Source: Bdellovibrionales bacterium CG10_big_fil_rev_8_21_14_0_10_45_34
Lineage (GTDB): Bacteria > Bdellovibrionota > Bdellovibrionia > Bdellovibrionales > 1-14-0-10-45-34
Assembly: GCA_002778785.1 (NCBI GenBank)
Contig: PEZS01000016.1
Coordinates: forward strand, 117,106-181,105
Reading direction: 5' to 3'
DNA: 64,000 nucleotides
Below are positions 35,965-44,330 of the stretch, one piece after another; position 1 is the stretch's first letter, and each line of letters starts with the position of its first letter. Under the pieces are notes generated by a model. That model saw only the letters and a program-made list of their open reading frames with translations. It did no database searches and was not told where the DNA came from. Position numbers and translations under genes: made by a program.

Positions 35965-36915
35965 TTAGAGTTCTACAAAGATGTGCTTGGCGTCAACGCG
36001 CCAAGAGCCTCTGCCGACACGGACCTGAAGTGAATTTTGGGGCCGCCGAAAATGCTTCAACAGCTCTTGAATCTGACTAAAAGTAAGGTCTATGGAGTTA
36101 GCTCGACCATAGGCCCTAATAAGCTCAATTTGTTTCGAGGTACTTTGCTCAAGAAGCGAGGTTCTGTCCAGCGGCGTATCTTTCTGGGTCGAGGAAGGTT
36201 CAAACAATCCCTCTTCAGGCAACTGAGAAAGGTTTTCAAGAGAGCGCACCAAAACCTTTGCCTTCTCGGGGTGATCTTTTTCTAAAGGCAATATCCAGTT
36301 GATACGAACCCAGTTGCGTAAAAAATCGGTTTGGAGATTTGACGGATCACAAACGTGCTGGATATGGCAGGCCGCTGCATAGCGCTCAATCTCCTCTTTG
36401 GGCTGCTCGAGCAATGGGCGAAAGAGTCCGTTCTCAAAAACTTTCATGCCCGCAATCCCCACCCTTCCAGTGCCGCGCAATAACCGAATAAGCTGAGTTT
36501 CAATCTGGTCCCTAAGATGGTGCCCAAGAGCGATGGCATCAACTCCGATGTCTTGGGCCATTTCGCTGAGCGCCTTCATTCGAAAGTCGCGCATATGGGC
36601 TTCGCTACTTAACTCCATCGTACTTTTAGAGCTGTAAAAAGGAAGCCCGTAACTCTCACTAACCCTTTGGCAAAAAGCAAAAACTTCATCACGAAATCCT
36701 GCGTTGCTTCCTGGGCCATGGTGGATAGTAGCAACAGAAAGCTTTACGTTCGCCTTGGCGGCCACCTTGAAAAGCAGGTTCAAAAGAACCATAGAATCCA
36801 TTCCGCCCGACAGTGCGACAAGCAAGTGTTTTTGCCTGTGTAGGCCGTTTCGAATCAGTTGATTGAAGGCCGCTCTTTCGAGCGGAAGAAGCAGATCTTG
36901 ATTGACCATAGTCAT
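35965..36915 (-). CDS. tilS: tRNA(Ile)-lysidine synthase
   Basis: TilS modifies C34 of tRNA-Ile to lysidine so that it reads AUA. The PP-loop ATPase motif is ALSGGMDSMVLL, followed by GHHLRDQIETQLIRLLRGTGR and a C-terminal domain ending WRVDAKHIF. The frame is open 25 codons further upstream. I chose the internal ATG (EMTMVNQD) because TilS proteins start about 30 residues before the SGG loop, and because it leaves space for promoters shared with mutL. No good ribosome site precedes any candidate, so the start is uncertain. It lies upstream of ftsH on the same strand. Confidence 0.9.
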   Translation of the reverse strand: MTMVNQDLLLPLERAAFNQLIRNGLHRQKHLLVALSGGMDSMVLLNLLFKVAAKANVKLSVATIHHGPGSNAGFRDEVFAFCQRVSESYGLPFYSSKSTMELSSEAHMRDFRMKALSEMAQDIGVDAIALGHHLRDQIETQLIRLLRGTGRVGIAGMKVFENGLFRPLLEQPKEEIERYAAACHIQHVCDPSNLQTDFLRNWVRINWILPLEKDHPEKAKVLVRSLENLSQLPEEGLFEPSSTQKDTPLDRTSLLEQSTSKQIELIRAYGRANSIDLTFSQIQELLKHFRRPQNSLQVRVGRGSWRVDAKHIFVEL

Positions 36916-36940
36916 TTCGAGATTTGATACGTTGGGGCGG

Positions 36941-36976
36941 AGTCTGTCAATAACCTCACGCGATTGCTGACAGACT
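36941..36976. promoter_or_regulatory. Inverted repeat in the tilS-mutL divergent spacer
   Basis: The perfect nine-base arms AGTCTGTCA and TGACAGACT are separated by 18 bases, inside the short region between the divergent tilS and mutL starts. Centre-to-centre spacing is 27 bases, close to two and a half helical turns, as for some dimeric operators. An RNA stem in an upstream leader is the alternative. Confidence 0.4.
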
Positions 36977-37002
36977 GTTATTTCTCGCATATATGTGCCG
37001 GG

Positions 37003-38874
37003 ATGTTGATTAAAAGACTTGAGCCTCAGGTGATCGAAAGAATTGCTGCGGGCGAAGTGATTGAAAGACCCGCTCAGGTTGTTAAAGAACTCATCGAGAA
37101 CTCCATCGACGCCGAAGCTACCGAAATCGATGTAGAGGTCATCGACGCTACCGAGATTTCTGTCAGCGACAACGGAGTGGGCATACCAAAGGATGACTTG
37201 GCGCTAGCAGTTGAGCGCCACGCTACAAGTAAAATAATTTCCAGCGAAGATTTATTCAGACTTCGCACCTACGGATTTCGCGGCGAGGCCCTCGCGAGCC
37301 TTGCTGCCGTTAGCGAACTCTCTATCTTGTCTCGCTTTGAAAAAGACGAGTGTGCCTACGAACTCAAAAGCCATTTTGGAGAAAGACTTGCTATTGGGTC
37401 AGCCTCTCATCCAGCGGGTACCAGAATTCGATTTCAACGACTTTTCGATAACATTCCAGCAAGGAAAAAATTCTTAAAGAGCTCGGGCGCTGAGATCGCT
37501 CAGATCAGAAGAACACTCAAGAGCTTTGCGCTTTGCCATCCAAAAGTCACTTTTCGCCTACGGAACCAAGGCAAGCTTCAGGACTTCTATCAGAAAACTT
37601 CAAAACCACTCCTTCGCGTCCAGGAGGTACTTTCTACAAAGCCTCTTTATCATCTTTTAGGTGAAGAAAACGGTTTTCGTGCTGAAATTTATTTTAGCTC
37701 GCCTCACGAGGTTGTGAAGACTTCGCAGAATATTTGGCTGTTCTGCCAGAATAGATGGATCACCGACCGCACCCTTCAGAGCGCCATTCTAGAATCTTAT
37801 AGAAACCTGCTGATGCATGGGGAGTTCCCCGTCGTGTATTTGAACCTGACCGTCCCTGATGATTTTATCGATATCAATGTTCACCCGACAAAATCCCAAA
37901 TTAGATTCCTCGATAACCGAGTTGTCTTTCGGTTTGTCCATGAAAAACTGCGGGAAGCTCTTCATCAGGCTCCATGGAACAGCGACCGAAATGTTTCGGC
38001 TGATGACGCCAGCATCGATTGGCCAAGTAGGCACGCGCCACAGACTCCGCCCGAACCCAATCAATGGGTTAACTTTGAATTTACACCAGCTTCTCAGCAA
38101 AAAGACAGATCGGTTTTAGGAAACGACTCCTATCAGCGAGTTGACTTTGCTAACGAGAATATTCAACCAATGTCATCGAGATTACTCTTCTCTTCGTCTG
38201 CAGTCTCTCAGCAACCGCAAAACGGGGACACCAAGTCTCAGTTTTGCGAAGATCTTTTTTCTGCGCTGGGCGCTCCTCAAGGTGGTTTTTGGGAGCAAAT
38301 GCCAATTTTAGGACAACTGCGCAAAACCTACATTGCCTGCAAGGGAGCCTCGGGTCTTATTATGGTTGACCAACATGCTGCACATGAACGAATCATGTTT
38401 GAACGACTCCAACAGAGCTGGAAGTCAGGCCATGCAAGCGACGTCCAGAGATATCTTATTCCGCCCCGATTGACTCTCAACTCAGAAGCCGTCGAAGCCC
38501 TTAACACCCTTGCTGAACAGTGGATGCGGATGGGAATTGAACTGGAAGTCTGCGGACCAGAAGAGATTACAGTCAATGCCAAACCGACATGGCTCACGGA
38601 CAAAGCTTTAATGGGAGCTCTAGAGAAATGCGCCAAAGAACTGGTGGAGCTCGGCGGCAGTTTTCGTATGGAAAAACGTCTTTCTGATCTACAGTCCACG
38701 ATGGCATGTCACTCTGCAGTTCGAGCAGGAGATGAACTGAATTTTGAAGAGATGAAGTCACTGCTTAAACAAATGGATGAATTTCCGTTGTCGGGTTTTT
38801 GTCCACATGGAAGACCTGTTTCGGTGGAGTGGTCGTGGCGAGATATGGAGAAAGATTTTGGCCGGATTGTATAG
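37003..38874 (+). CDS. mutL: MutL, mismatch repair endonuclease
   Basis: MutL couples mismatch recognition by MutS to strand removal. The 623-residue protein has the GHKL ATPase motifs IAAGEVIERPAQVVKELIENS, DNGVGI and RTYGFRGEALASL. The C-terminal domain carries the endonuclease motif DQHA-x2-E-x4-E (DQHAAHERIMFE) plus ACHSAVRAG and CPHGRP. It is therefore predicted to nick DNA itself, as in bacteria lacking MutH. The ATG at MLIKRLEP is family-like. The frame is open 13 codons earlier without support. Its 3' end overlaps miaA. Confidence 0.95.
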   Translation: MLIKRLEPQVIERIAAGEVIERPAQVVKELIENSIDAEATEIDVEVIDATEISVSDNGVGIPKDDLALAVERHATSKIISSEDLFRLRTYGFRGEALASLAAVSELSILSRFEKDECAYELKSHFGERLAIGSASHPAGTRIRFQRLFDNIPARKKFLKSSGAEIAQIRRTLKSFALCHPKVTFRLRNQGKLQDFYQKTSKPLLRVQEVLSTKPLYHLLGEENGFRAEIYFSSPHEVVKTSQNIWLFCQNRWITDRTLQSAILESYRNLLMHGEFPVVYLNLTVPDDFIDINVHPTKSQIRFLDNRVVFRFVHEKLREALHQAPWNSDRNVSADDASIDWPSRHAPQTPPEPNQWVNFEFTPASQQKDRSVLGNDSYQRVDFANENIQPMSSRLLFSSSAVSQQPQNGDTKSQFCEDLFSALGAPQGGFWEQMPILGQLRKTYIACKGASGLIMVDQHAAHERIMFERLQQSWKSGHASDVQRYLIPPRLTLNSEAVEALNTLAEQWMRMGIELEVCGPEEITVNAKPTWLTDKALMGALEKCAKELVELGGSFRMEKRLSDLQSTMACHSAVRAGDELNFEEMKSLLKQMDEFPLSGFCPHGRPVSVEWSWRDMEKDFGRIV

Positions 38875-39874
38875 CGGGCAACGAAACGATGACTCCAAAG
38901 ATATCCCGTCTCATCGTGAAGTCCCTCATCTTTCGCTTGCGAGGCAACCAAGAATTGTATTTGTGAGCGGTCCGACAGCAACCGGCAAGTCGGAGTTCGC
39001 TATAAAAATGTGCGAGAAGTTTGGTGGAGAGATTGTTAACGCTGATAGTATTCAATTTTACGCTGGCCTTGATATTGGTTCGGCAAAACCGACGGACGCC
39101 GATTTTAAGCGAGCGCACCACCATCTCTTTTCTGTAAAGGGAGTGGGGGAAACAATAAACGCCTCGGAGTATCGCAAACTTTTTCTGACTACCATCAAAG
39201 AGAGATCCCGTTTCGCTGATACTTTCTTCGTCGTCGGTGGCAGTGGTTTTTACCTGAAGGGCGTTTTACACGGACACTTCGATACTCCAACCCCTACACA
39301 AGAGATTCGCCTTCAAGTAAATGTGTGGCTAAAACAAATTGGCGCACTCGCCGCCTTTGAGTGGTTAACTAACTTAGATCCGCTTTTTGCTAGTAAAATT
39401 TCAGCCAATGACATTTATCGAATAGGTCGAGCGAGAGAAAACTATCTAATGACCGGCCAAACACCATCGCAGATACGAGATTCATTTCGCTCAACGCCTA
39501 TTGGGTACCGCCACACTTTAATTTGTCTCTTTCAAAATCGCGACGAACACAAGCAGTCGGTTTCGCATCGCACTCAACAAATGCTCAGATTGGGGTTGAT
39601 AGAGGAGACGAGCTCACTGTTAAAAGTATCACCCGCCGGCTGGGCACCTTTACGGAGCGTCGGTTACAAACAATGTGCCGACTTCTTACAAAACAGTGAA
39701 AGCAAGGACACGCTTGGTGAAAAGATCAATCAGGCCACCCACAACTTGATCAAACGTCAACTGACCTGGTTTCGTGCTCAACCTGAAGCCATCTGGTTTG
39801 AAACGAACCACTCGAACAATGCCGCCCAAAACTGGCTTTCAGAATTTCTTTGTAAACCCGCTTACTCGACCTAA
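38858..39874 (+). CDS. miaA: tRNA dimethylallyltransferase
   Basis: MiaA prenylates A37 of tRNAs that read UNN codons. The protein shows the P-loop GPTATGKSEFA, the NADSIQFYAGLDIGSAKP segment, the VVGGSGFYLKGVLHG motif and the C-terminal QLTWFRAQPEAIWF. The TTG start is selected because GGAG lies seven bases upstream. It overlaps the mutL stop by 17 bases. In-frame ATGs further upstream, inside mutL, have no ribosome site and would add a non-homologous leader. Even so, about 30 residues precede the first conserved strand, so the true start could be slightly different. Confidence 0.93.
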   Translation: MAGLYSGQRNDDSKDIPSHREVPHLSLARQPRIVFVSGPTATGKSEFAIKMCEKFGGEIVNADSIQFYAGLDIGSAKPTDADFKRAHHHLFSVKGVGETINASEYRKLFLTTIKERSRFADTFFVVGGSGFYLKGVLHGHFDTPTPTQEIRLQVNVWLKQIGALAAFEWLTNLDPLFASKISANDIYRIGRARENYLMTGQTPSQIRDSFRSTPIGYRHTLICLFQNRDEHKQSVSHRTQQMLRLGLIEETSSLLKVSPAGWAPLRSVGYKQCADFLQNSESKDTLGEKINQATHNLIKRQLTWFRAQPEAIWFETNHSNNAAQNWLSEFLCKPAYST

Positions 39875-39902
39875 AGTTATTTTTTAGCAAAGGAGACTCG
39901 CC

Positions 39903-40778
39903 ATGCGAAGCATGACATGTTTTGGCACAACTACAATTCAAGTCGATGAAACAGAACTTCAAATTCATTTGAAAAGTTTGAACGGTCGGTTTTTGGAGCT
40001 CAAAGTTCTGATGCCAGCGGAGTTCGCTCTTTGGGAAAACGAAGTGCGAATCCTAGCAGGAAAGTTCTTTAAAAGAGGCACTGTATCTGTTTGGGTTCAG
40101 AAGAAGAAACTTCTTAAAAATGAAGCCGATGCTCCTTCAATCATTGATTCGGCGGCCTATTGGAATTCTGCCGTCGAACAAACCAAGGCCAAGTTTTCTT
40201 GGGTTCAACCTCCCGGCTTTTCCTTTTTGACCGCGTGGGCAGCCGAAGAAGAAAGAAATCACATAGGGAGCCAAGAACACAAAACAACTTTTATGAAGGC
40301 ACTTGAGCAAGTTTTGGAGTCTGCAAAGGCAGACTCTTTAAGAGAGGGAAGTGCATTGCAATCTGAGTTAAAACGTCTTCGAAAAGAAATGTTAGAAACT
40401 CTCAAAAGTGTGGAGAGCTGCTTTCAGTCTCAACAAACAGATATGACTGAGAACTTGAAAGAGCGCCTTAAACAGTTAGAAGGGGTTTCAGACAACCCAA
40501 CCCTCAATGAATCTGTGAGAATCGAAGTTCTGAGCTGGATCGATAAATGGGATATCAAAGAAGAAATTATAAGGCTCAACGAACATCTAGTTCAGATAGG
40601 GACCCACTTAGACTCCTCCACAAGTGTAGGTAAGAAACTCGACTTTTACTGCCAGGAGCTTTTAAGAGAGACAAACACCATCGGTTCGAAAAGTGCCATG
40701 GCCAAACTGAGTCACAACGTGATACAATTGAAAAGTCTCATTGAAAGTTTTCGAGAACAGGTACAAAACATCGAATGA
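39903..40778 (+). CDS. yicC: YicC family endoribonuclease
   Basis: YicC proteins form a ring that degrades certain RNAs. E. coli YicC targets the small RNA RyhB. The 291-residue protein has the family N-terminus MRSMTCFG, the LKSLNGRFLELK segment and the C-terminal DUF1732 helix bundle ending GKKLDFYCQELLRETNTIGSK. AAAGGAG precedes the ATG. The stop overlaps the gmk start (ATGA). The yicC-gmk-rpoZ-rel order is widespread among proteobacteria. Confidence 0.94.
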   Translation: MRSMTCFGTTTIQVDETELQIHLKSLNGRFLELKVLMPAEFALWENEVRILAGKFFKRGTVSVWVQKKKLLKNEADAPSIIDSAAYWNSAVEQTKAKFSWVQPPGFSFLTAWAAEEERNHIGSQEHKTTFMKALEQVLESAKADSLREGSALQSELKRLRKEMLETLKSVESCFQSQQTDMTENLKERLKQLEGVSDNPTLNESVRIEVLSWIDKWDIKEEIIRLNEHLVQIGTHLDSSTSVGKKLDFYCQELLRETNTIGSKSAMAKLSHNVIQLKSLIESFREQVQNIE

Positions 40779-41338
40779 AACCGCCATTGATCATCGTTTC
40801 AGCTCCTAGTGGTGCCGGCAAAAGTACGCTTTGTCAGCGCGCTCTAAAGGAAATTCCCAATCTCGTGGATAGCATTAGTTATACGACGAGGCCTCCAAGG
40901 GCGACTGAGTCAGAAGGCGCACCCTACCACTTCGTGAGTAAAGAGCAGTTCGAAGTCCTCAAGAAGGACGGTTTTTTTGCGGAAACCGCATTGGTTCACG
41001 AAAATTGGTATGGAACCCCGAGGTATCAGATTGAGGAAGCCCACAATAACGGGAAGGTTCTGATTATGGATGTCGATGTAAAAGGGGCTATGAACCTCAA
41101 GAATCTCTACCCCACGGCACTTTCCATCTTTATTCTACCCCCTTCTATCGAAGAGCTGAAACGTCGGCTGTTAGTCCGAGATGCCGGTAAGACTCAGAAT
41201 TTGGACCTCCGCCTGGAGAATGCGCAGACGGAAATGGAGCAATCCCGGCTTTTTGACCAGCAAATCACCAATGAGAATTTTGAATCAGCCTTCGATTCCT
41301 TTAAGAAAATCATTGAAAATGCCCTCCAAAGGGCCTAA
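40775..41338 (+). CDS. gmk: Guanylate kinase
   Basis: Gmk phosphorylates GMP to GDP. The 187-residue protein has the P-loop SAPSGAGKSTL, the GMP-binding SYTTRPPRATE and GAPYHFVSKEQF segments, and the LID region LLVRDAGK. The length is normal. It overlaps yicC by four bases and is followed by rpoZ after 39 bases. Its product feeds the GTP pool used by Rel encoded downstream. Confidence 0.97.
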   Translation: MKPPLIIVSAPSGAGKSTLCQRALKEIPNLVDSISYTTRPPRATESEGAPYHFVSKEQFEVLKKDGFFAETALVHENWYGTPRYQIEEAHNNGKVLIMDVDVKGAMNLKNLYPTALSIFILPPSIEELKRRLLVRDAGKTQNLDLRLENAQTEMEQSRLFDQQITNENFESAFDSFKKIIENALQRA

Positions 41339-41377
41339 CTTGTGGCGTCTAGAAAAGCTCTTAGCTAAGGAGGCATA

Positions 41378-41701
41378 GTGGCCCGCGTAACCGTTGAAGA
41401 TTGTTTAGATAAAGCTCCAAGCCGATTTGCGTTGGTCATGCTTGTTTCAAAGCGAGCAAAACAGATTTTGAAGGGCTCAAAGCCAGTTTTGGCTTCAAAA
41501 AACAATAAAGCCGTCGTGACAGCTCTCAGAGAAGTTGCCGCCGGTCGCACATTTTTTGATCCCGAAGAGTCGGACACGATTATGAAGCAGATCGAAGAAA
41601 ACCTTTCACGAGAAGTCACTGAGGTTCCAGCTAGTCCGTCTGTAAACGGCGCTGCAACTGCTTCAGCTTCAGAAGTTCCCAACGGCGCGACTCATCAGTA
41701 G
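41378..41701 (+). CDS. rpoZ: RNA polymerase omega subunit
   Basis: Omega helps fold and latch the beta-prime subunit and forms one ppGpp site in proteobacteria. The 107-residue protein starts MARVTVEDCLDKAPSRFALVM, with the conserved VTALREVAAGR segment. The GTG start has a near-perfect AAGGAGG site. The last 25 residues are a low-complexity Ala/Ser tail. It lies between gmk and rel, the classic location. Confidence 0.96.
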   Translation: MARVTVEDCLDKAPSRFALVMLVSKRAKQILKGSKPVLASKNNKAVVTALREVAAGRTFFDPEESDTIMKQIEENLSREVTEVPASPSVNGAATASASEVPNGATHQ

Positions 41702-41801
41702 CTTTCGCCTGAGAGTGGGCCCCGCCCCTACTCTCGAGAAGCTATACCGAATTTAGAACTCAAGAGCTTTTTCTATGAGGAGCTCTAGCTTCAAAGGCTA
41801 G
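41700..41801 (+). promoter_or_regulatory. Stem-loop series between rpoZ and rel
   Basis: Beginning at the rpoZ stop, a large imperfect stem pairs AGCTT with AAGCT on the outside and GAGAGTGGG with CCC-T-ACTCTC inside. It is followed by two smaller stems, AGAGCT/AGCTCT and CTAGC/GCTAG, which share two bases and so cannot both form fully. No run of T follows the first stem, so it is not a simple intrinsic terminator. The rest of the 224-base gap shows no gene. Confidence 0.35.
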
Positions 41802-41925
41802 TTCCTGCAAGGTTAAGGGGCGATCATTTTTCGATATTTTCTTTAGTACTTTCAAGCTATTGCCGAAGTTGAGAAGAGTAGTCGACGACAACACCTAGCC
41901 CTTATGGTAGTGTAGATCACCACAG

Positions 41926-44130
41926 ATGAACGAGCTAACGAGCGAAACGTTTCAAGAAAAGTTGACCGACGTCAACACCTTAGAGGATCTCCTCGAGCGA
42001 GTTCTTACTTACCATCCCAATGCTCCCGTTGAAAAAATTAAGCTTGCCTATGAGCTCTCAGAAAAGGCCCATACGGGGCAGTTTCGACGAAGCGGTGAAC
42101 CTTATATCTTTCACCCCTTAGCCGTGGCAGGAATACTCGCCGACCTTAAACTCGACGCTAGCAGCGTCATTACAGGAATCCTTCACGATACGGTCGAAGA
42201 CACTCATGTAACGCTAGATGAGATAAAAGAAAAGTTTGGCGAAGATGTCGCCCACCTTGTCGATGGCGTGACAAAGATCTCTCGTATGAGTTTTCGTAAC
42301 AGCCACGAAAAACAAGGGGAAAACATCCGTAAGATGATTGTTGCCATGGGAAAGGACGTTCGAGTGGTGCTTGTGAAGCTCGCAGACCGGCTCCACAACA
42401 TGCGAACTCTCAACCATATGCCGCCGGGCAAGCAAACGATCATAGCTCAAGAAACTCTAGATATTTACGCTCCGCTAGCTAACCGCCTAGGTATCAACGA
42501 ATGGAAAATTGAGCTCGAAGATCTGAGTCTGAGATACCTTAAACCCGACATTTATTACGATCTTGCGCAAAAAGTGATTCGCAAAAAAAAGGAGCGCGAA
42601 AAGTACATTGATAAGGTCAAGGGTATATTGATTCAGCAAATGCAGAAAGCCAAAATCAAGTGCGACATACAAGGTCGACCGAAACATCTTTATTCAATAT
42701 ACAAAAAAATGGCGGCAAAAAATCTTGTTTATGAACAAGTGTATGATGTCTTGGCGTTTCGTATTCTTGTCGAATCCCTTGCCCAATGCTACGAGGCATT
42801 GGGGATTGTTCATTCACTTTACAAGCCGGTACCTGGCAGATTCAAAGACTTTATTGCAATGGCCAAGCCGAACAATTATCAAAGTCTTCACACTACCATT
42901 ATCGGACCGGACGCTGAACGCATTGAAATACAAATAAGAACTTATGGTATGCATCTGGTAGCTGAAAGAGGTATTGCCGCCCACTGGAAGTACAAAGAAG
43001 GTTACAAGGCAGACGATTCAACAGAGAAGGCCTTTAGTTGGCTTCGTGATTTGGTGTCATCTCATCAGCAGGTTAACGACGCCACTGAGTTTTTGGAAAC
43101 TCTCAAAGGTGACTTGTTTGATGCTGAAACCTACGTCTTTACTCCAAAGGGAGAGGTAAAAGTATTGCCAGATGGAGCCACTCCAATCGACTTTGCCTAC
43201 TCCATTCACACAGACGTAGGGCACAGAGTTGTTGGAGCTAAAGTCGATGGCCGAATGGTTCCCCTTCGTTACAAGCTGAGAAACGGAGAAACAATTGAAA
43301 TCATCACTGGGCCTAAACAGTCGCCCAGCAAGGATTGGTTAAATTTTTGCGTCACATCACGGGCGCAGTCTAAAATTCGCGCCTTCATCCGAAGCAACGA
43401 AAGAGATCGCGCCGAAATCCTCGGAAAAGATCTTTTTGATAAGGAGCTCAGACGATTTCATTTTGCTCCTAATAAATTTTATAAAGAGACTGATTTCTCT
43501 AAGTTCTTTAAGAACCAAGGGATTCGAACAATTGAAGACATGTTTGTACACATTGGTTACGGAAAACTTTTGCCTGGTAAAGCCCTAGAGCTAATTGTTC
43601 CAAACCTACGACAGGACTCGAGCGAACCCAAAGACGAAAAAACTACCTTTCTCGGAAAGGTTATTAAAAGTGCCATCCAGCGTTCTGAGAAAAGTCGCAG
43701 TGCCATACTTGTAGATGGCATGAACGATATGCTTGTTAGGTATGCGAAATGTTGCAGCCCAATACCCGGAGATCCCATAGTCGGTTTCATATCACGAGGG
43801 CGCGGAGTAACAATCCATCGAACAAATTGTCCAAAAGCCTTTGAACTCGATACGGAAAGACGCATCGATGTAAAGTGGTCTACCAGGTCAGACAATATTC
43901 GCACATCACGACTAAGAGTCGTGAGTCTAGATACACCGGGGCTACTTCAATCTATGAGTGAGTGTTTTACTCAGAACGGTATTAATATCAACAATGCGCA
44001 GATTCGAACCAACAAAGACCACAAAGCCATTTCCCTGTTTGATGTCTCCGTGAAGGACATTTCTCAAATGACTAAGGTTATCGCTGATTTGCAAAAGATT
44101 CGGGGAGTGCTCTCCGTCGATCGAATATAG
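41926..44130 (+). CDS. rel: Rel/SpoT bifunctional (p)ppGpp synthetase/hydrolase
   Basis: This is the long RelA-SpoT enzyme of the stringent response. The N-terminal HD hydrolase domain has HPLAVAGILADLKLD and the intact HD in GILHDTVEDT. The synthetase has PGRFKDFIAMAKPNNYQSLH and EIQIRTYGMH. A TGS domain (YVFTPKGEVKVLPDGATPIDFAY) and a C-terminal ACT domain follow. The intact HD and synthetase motifs predict both activities. At 734 residues it is normal. The ATG has no clear ribosome site, which may mean weak or regulated initiation. It follows rpoZ after a structured 224-base gap. Confidence 0.95.
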   Translation: MNELTSETFQEKLTDVNTLEDLLERVLTYHPNAPVEKIKLAYELSEKAHTGQFRRSGEPYIFHPLAVAGILADLKLDASSVITGILHDTVEDTHVTLDEIKEKFGEDVAHLVDGVTKISRMSFRNSHEKQGENIRKMIVAMGKDVRVVLVKLADRLHNMRTLNHMPPGKQTIIAQETLDIYAPLANRLGINEWKIELEDLSLRYLKPDIYYDLAQKVIRKKKEREKYIDKVKGILIQQMQKAKIKCDIQGRPKHLYSIYKKMAAKNLVYEQVYDVLAFRILVESLAQCYEALGIVHSLYKPVPGRFKDFIAMAKPNNYQSLHTTIIGPDAERIEIQIRTYGMHLVAERGIAAHWKYKEGYKADDSTEKAFSWLRDLVSSHQQVNDATEFLETLKGDLFDAETYVFTPKGEVKVLPDGATPIDFAYSIHTDVGHRVVGAKVDGRMVPLRYKLRNGETIEIITGPKQSPSKDWLNFCVTSRAQSKIRAFIRSNERDRAEILGKDLFDKELRRFHFAPNKFYKETDFSKFFKNQGIRTIEDMFVHIGYGKLLPGKALELIVPNLRQDSSEPKDEKTTFLGKVIKSAIQRSEKSRSAILVDGMNDMLVRYAKCCSPIPGDPIVGFISRGRGVTIHRTNCPKAFELDTERRIDVKWSTRSDNIRTSRLRVVSLDTPGLLQSMSECFTQNGININNAQIRTNKDHKAISLFDVSVKDISQMTKVIADLQKIRGVLSVDRI

Positions 44131-44330
44131 GATTGCTCTTCCATCCTCTGTCTGTTTATTTCCGTGATCAGCTAAAGACTAAAGTGGTTTTGGGTTGTAA
44201 TTTTTTCAAATTTATAAAAAACGCCGCCCTTTCCTGGGTCAGTACCTTGCCCTAGGGTAAATTACAGCGTGGCTTGTTTTTTAAAAAGCAAGTTTGACCA
44301 GCGATTCTGCTAGCTCAAGGGGGTGCAACA

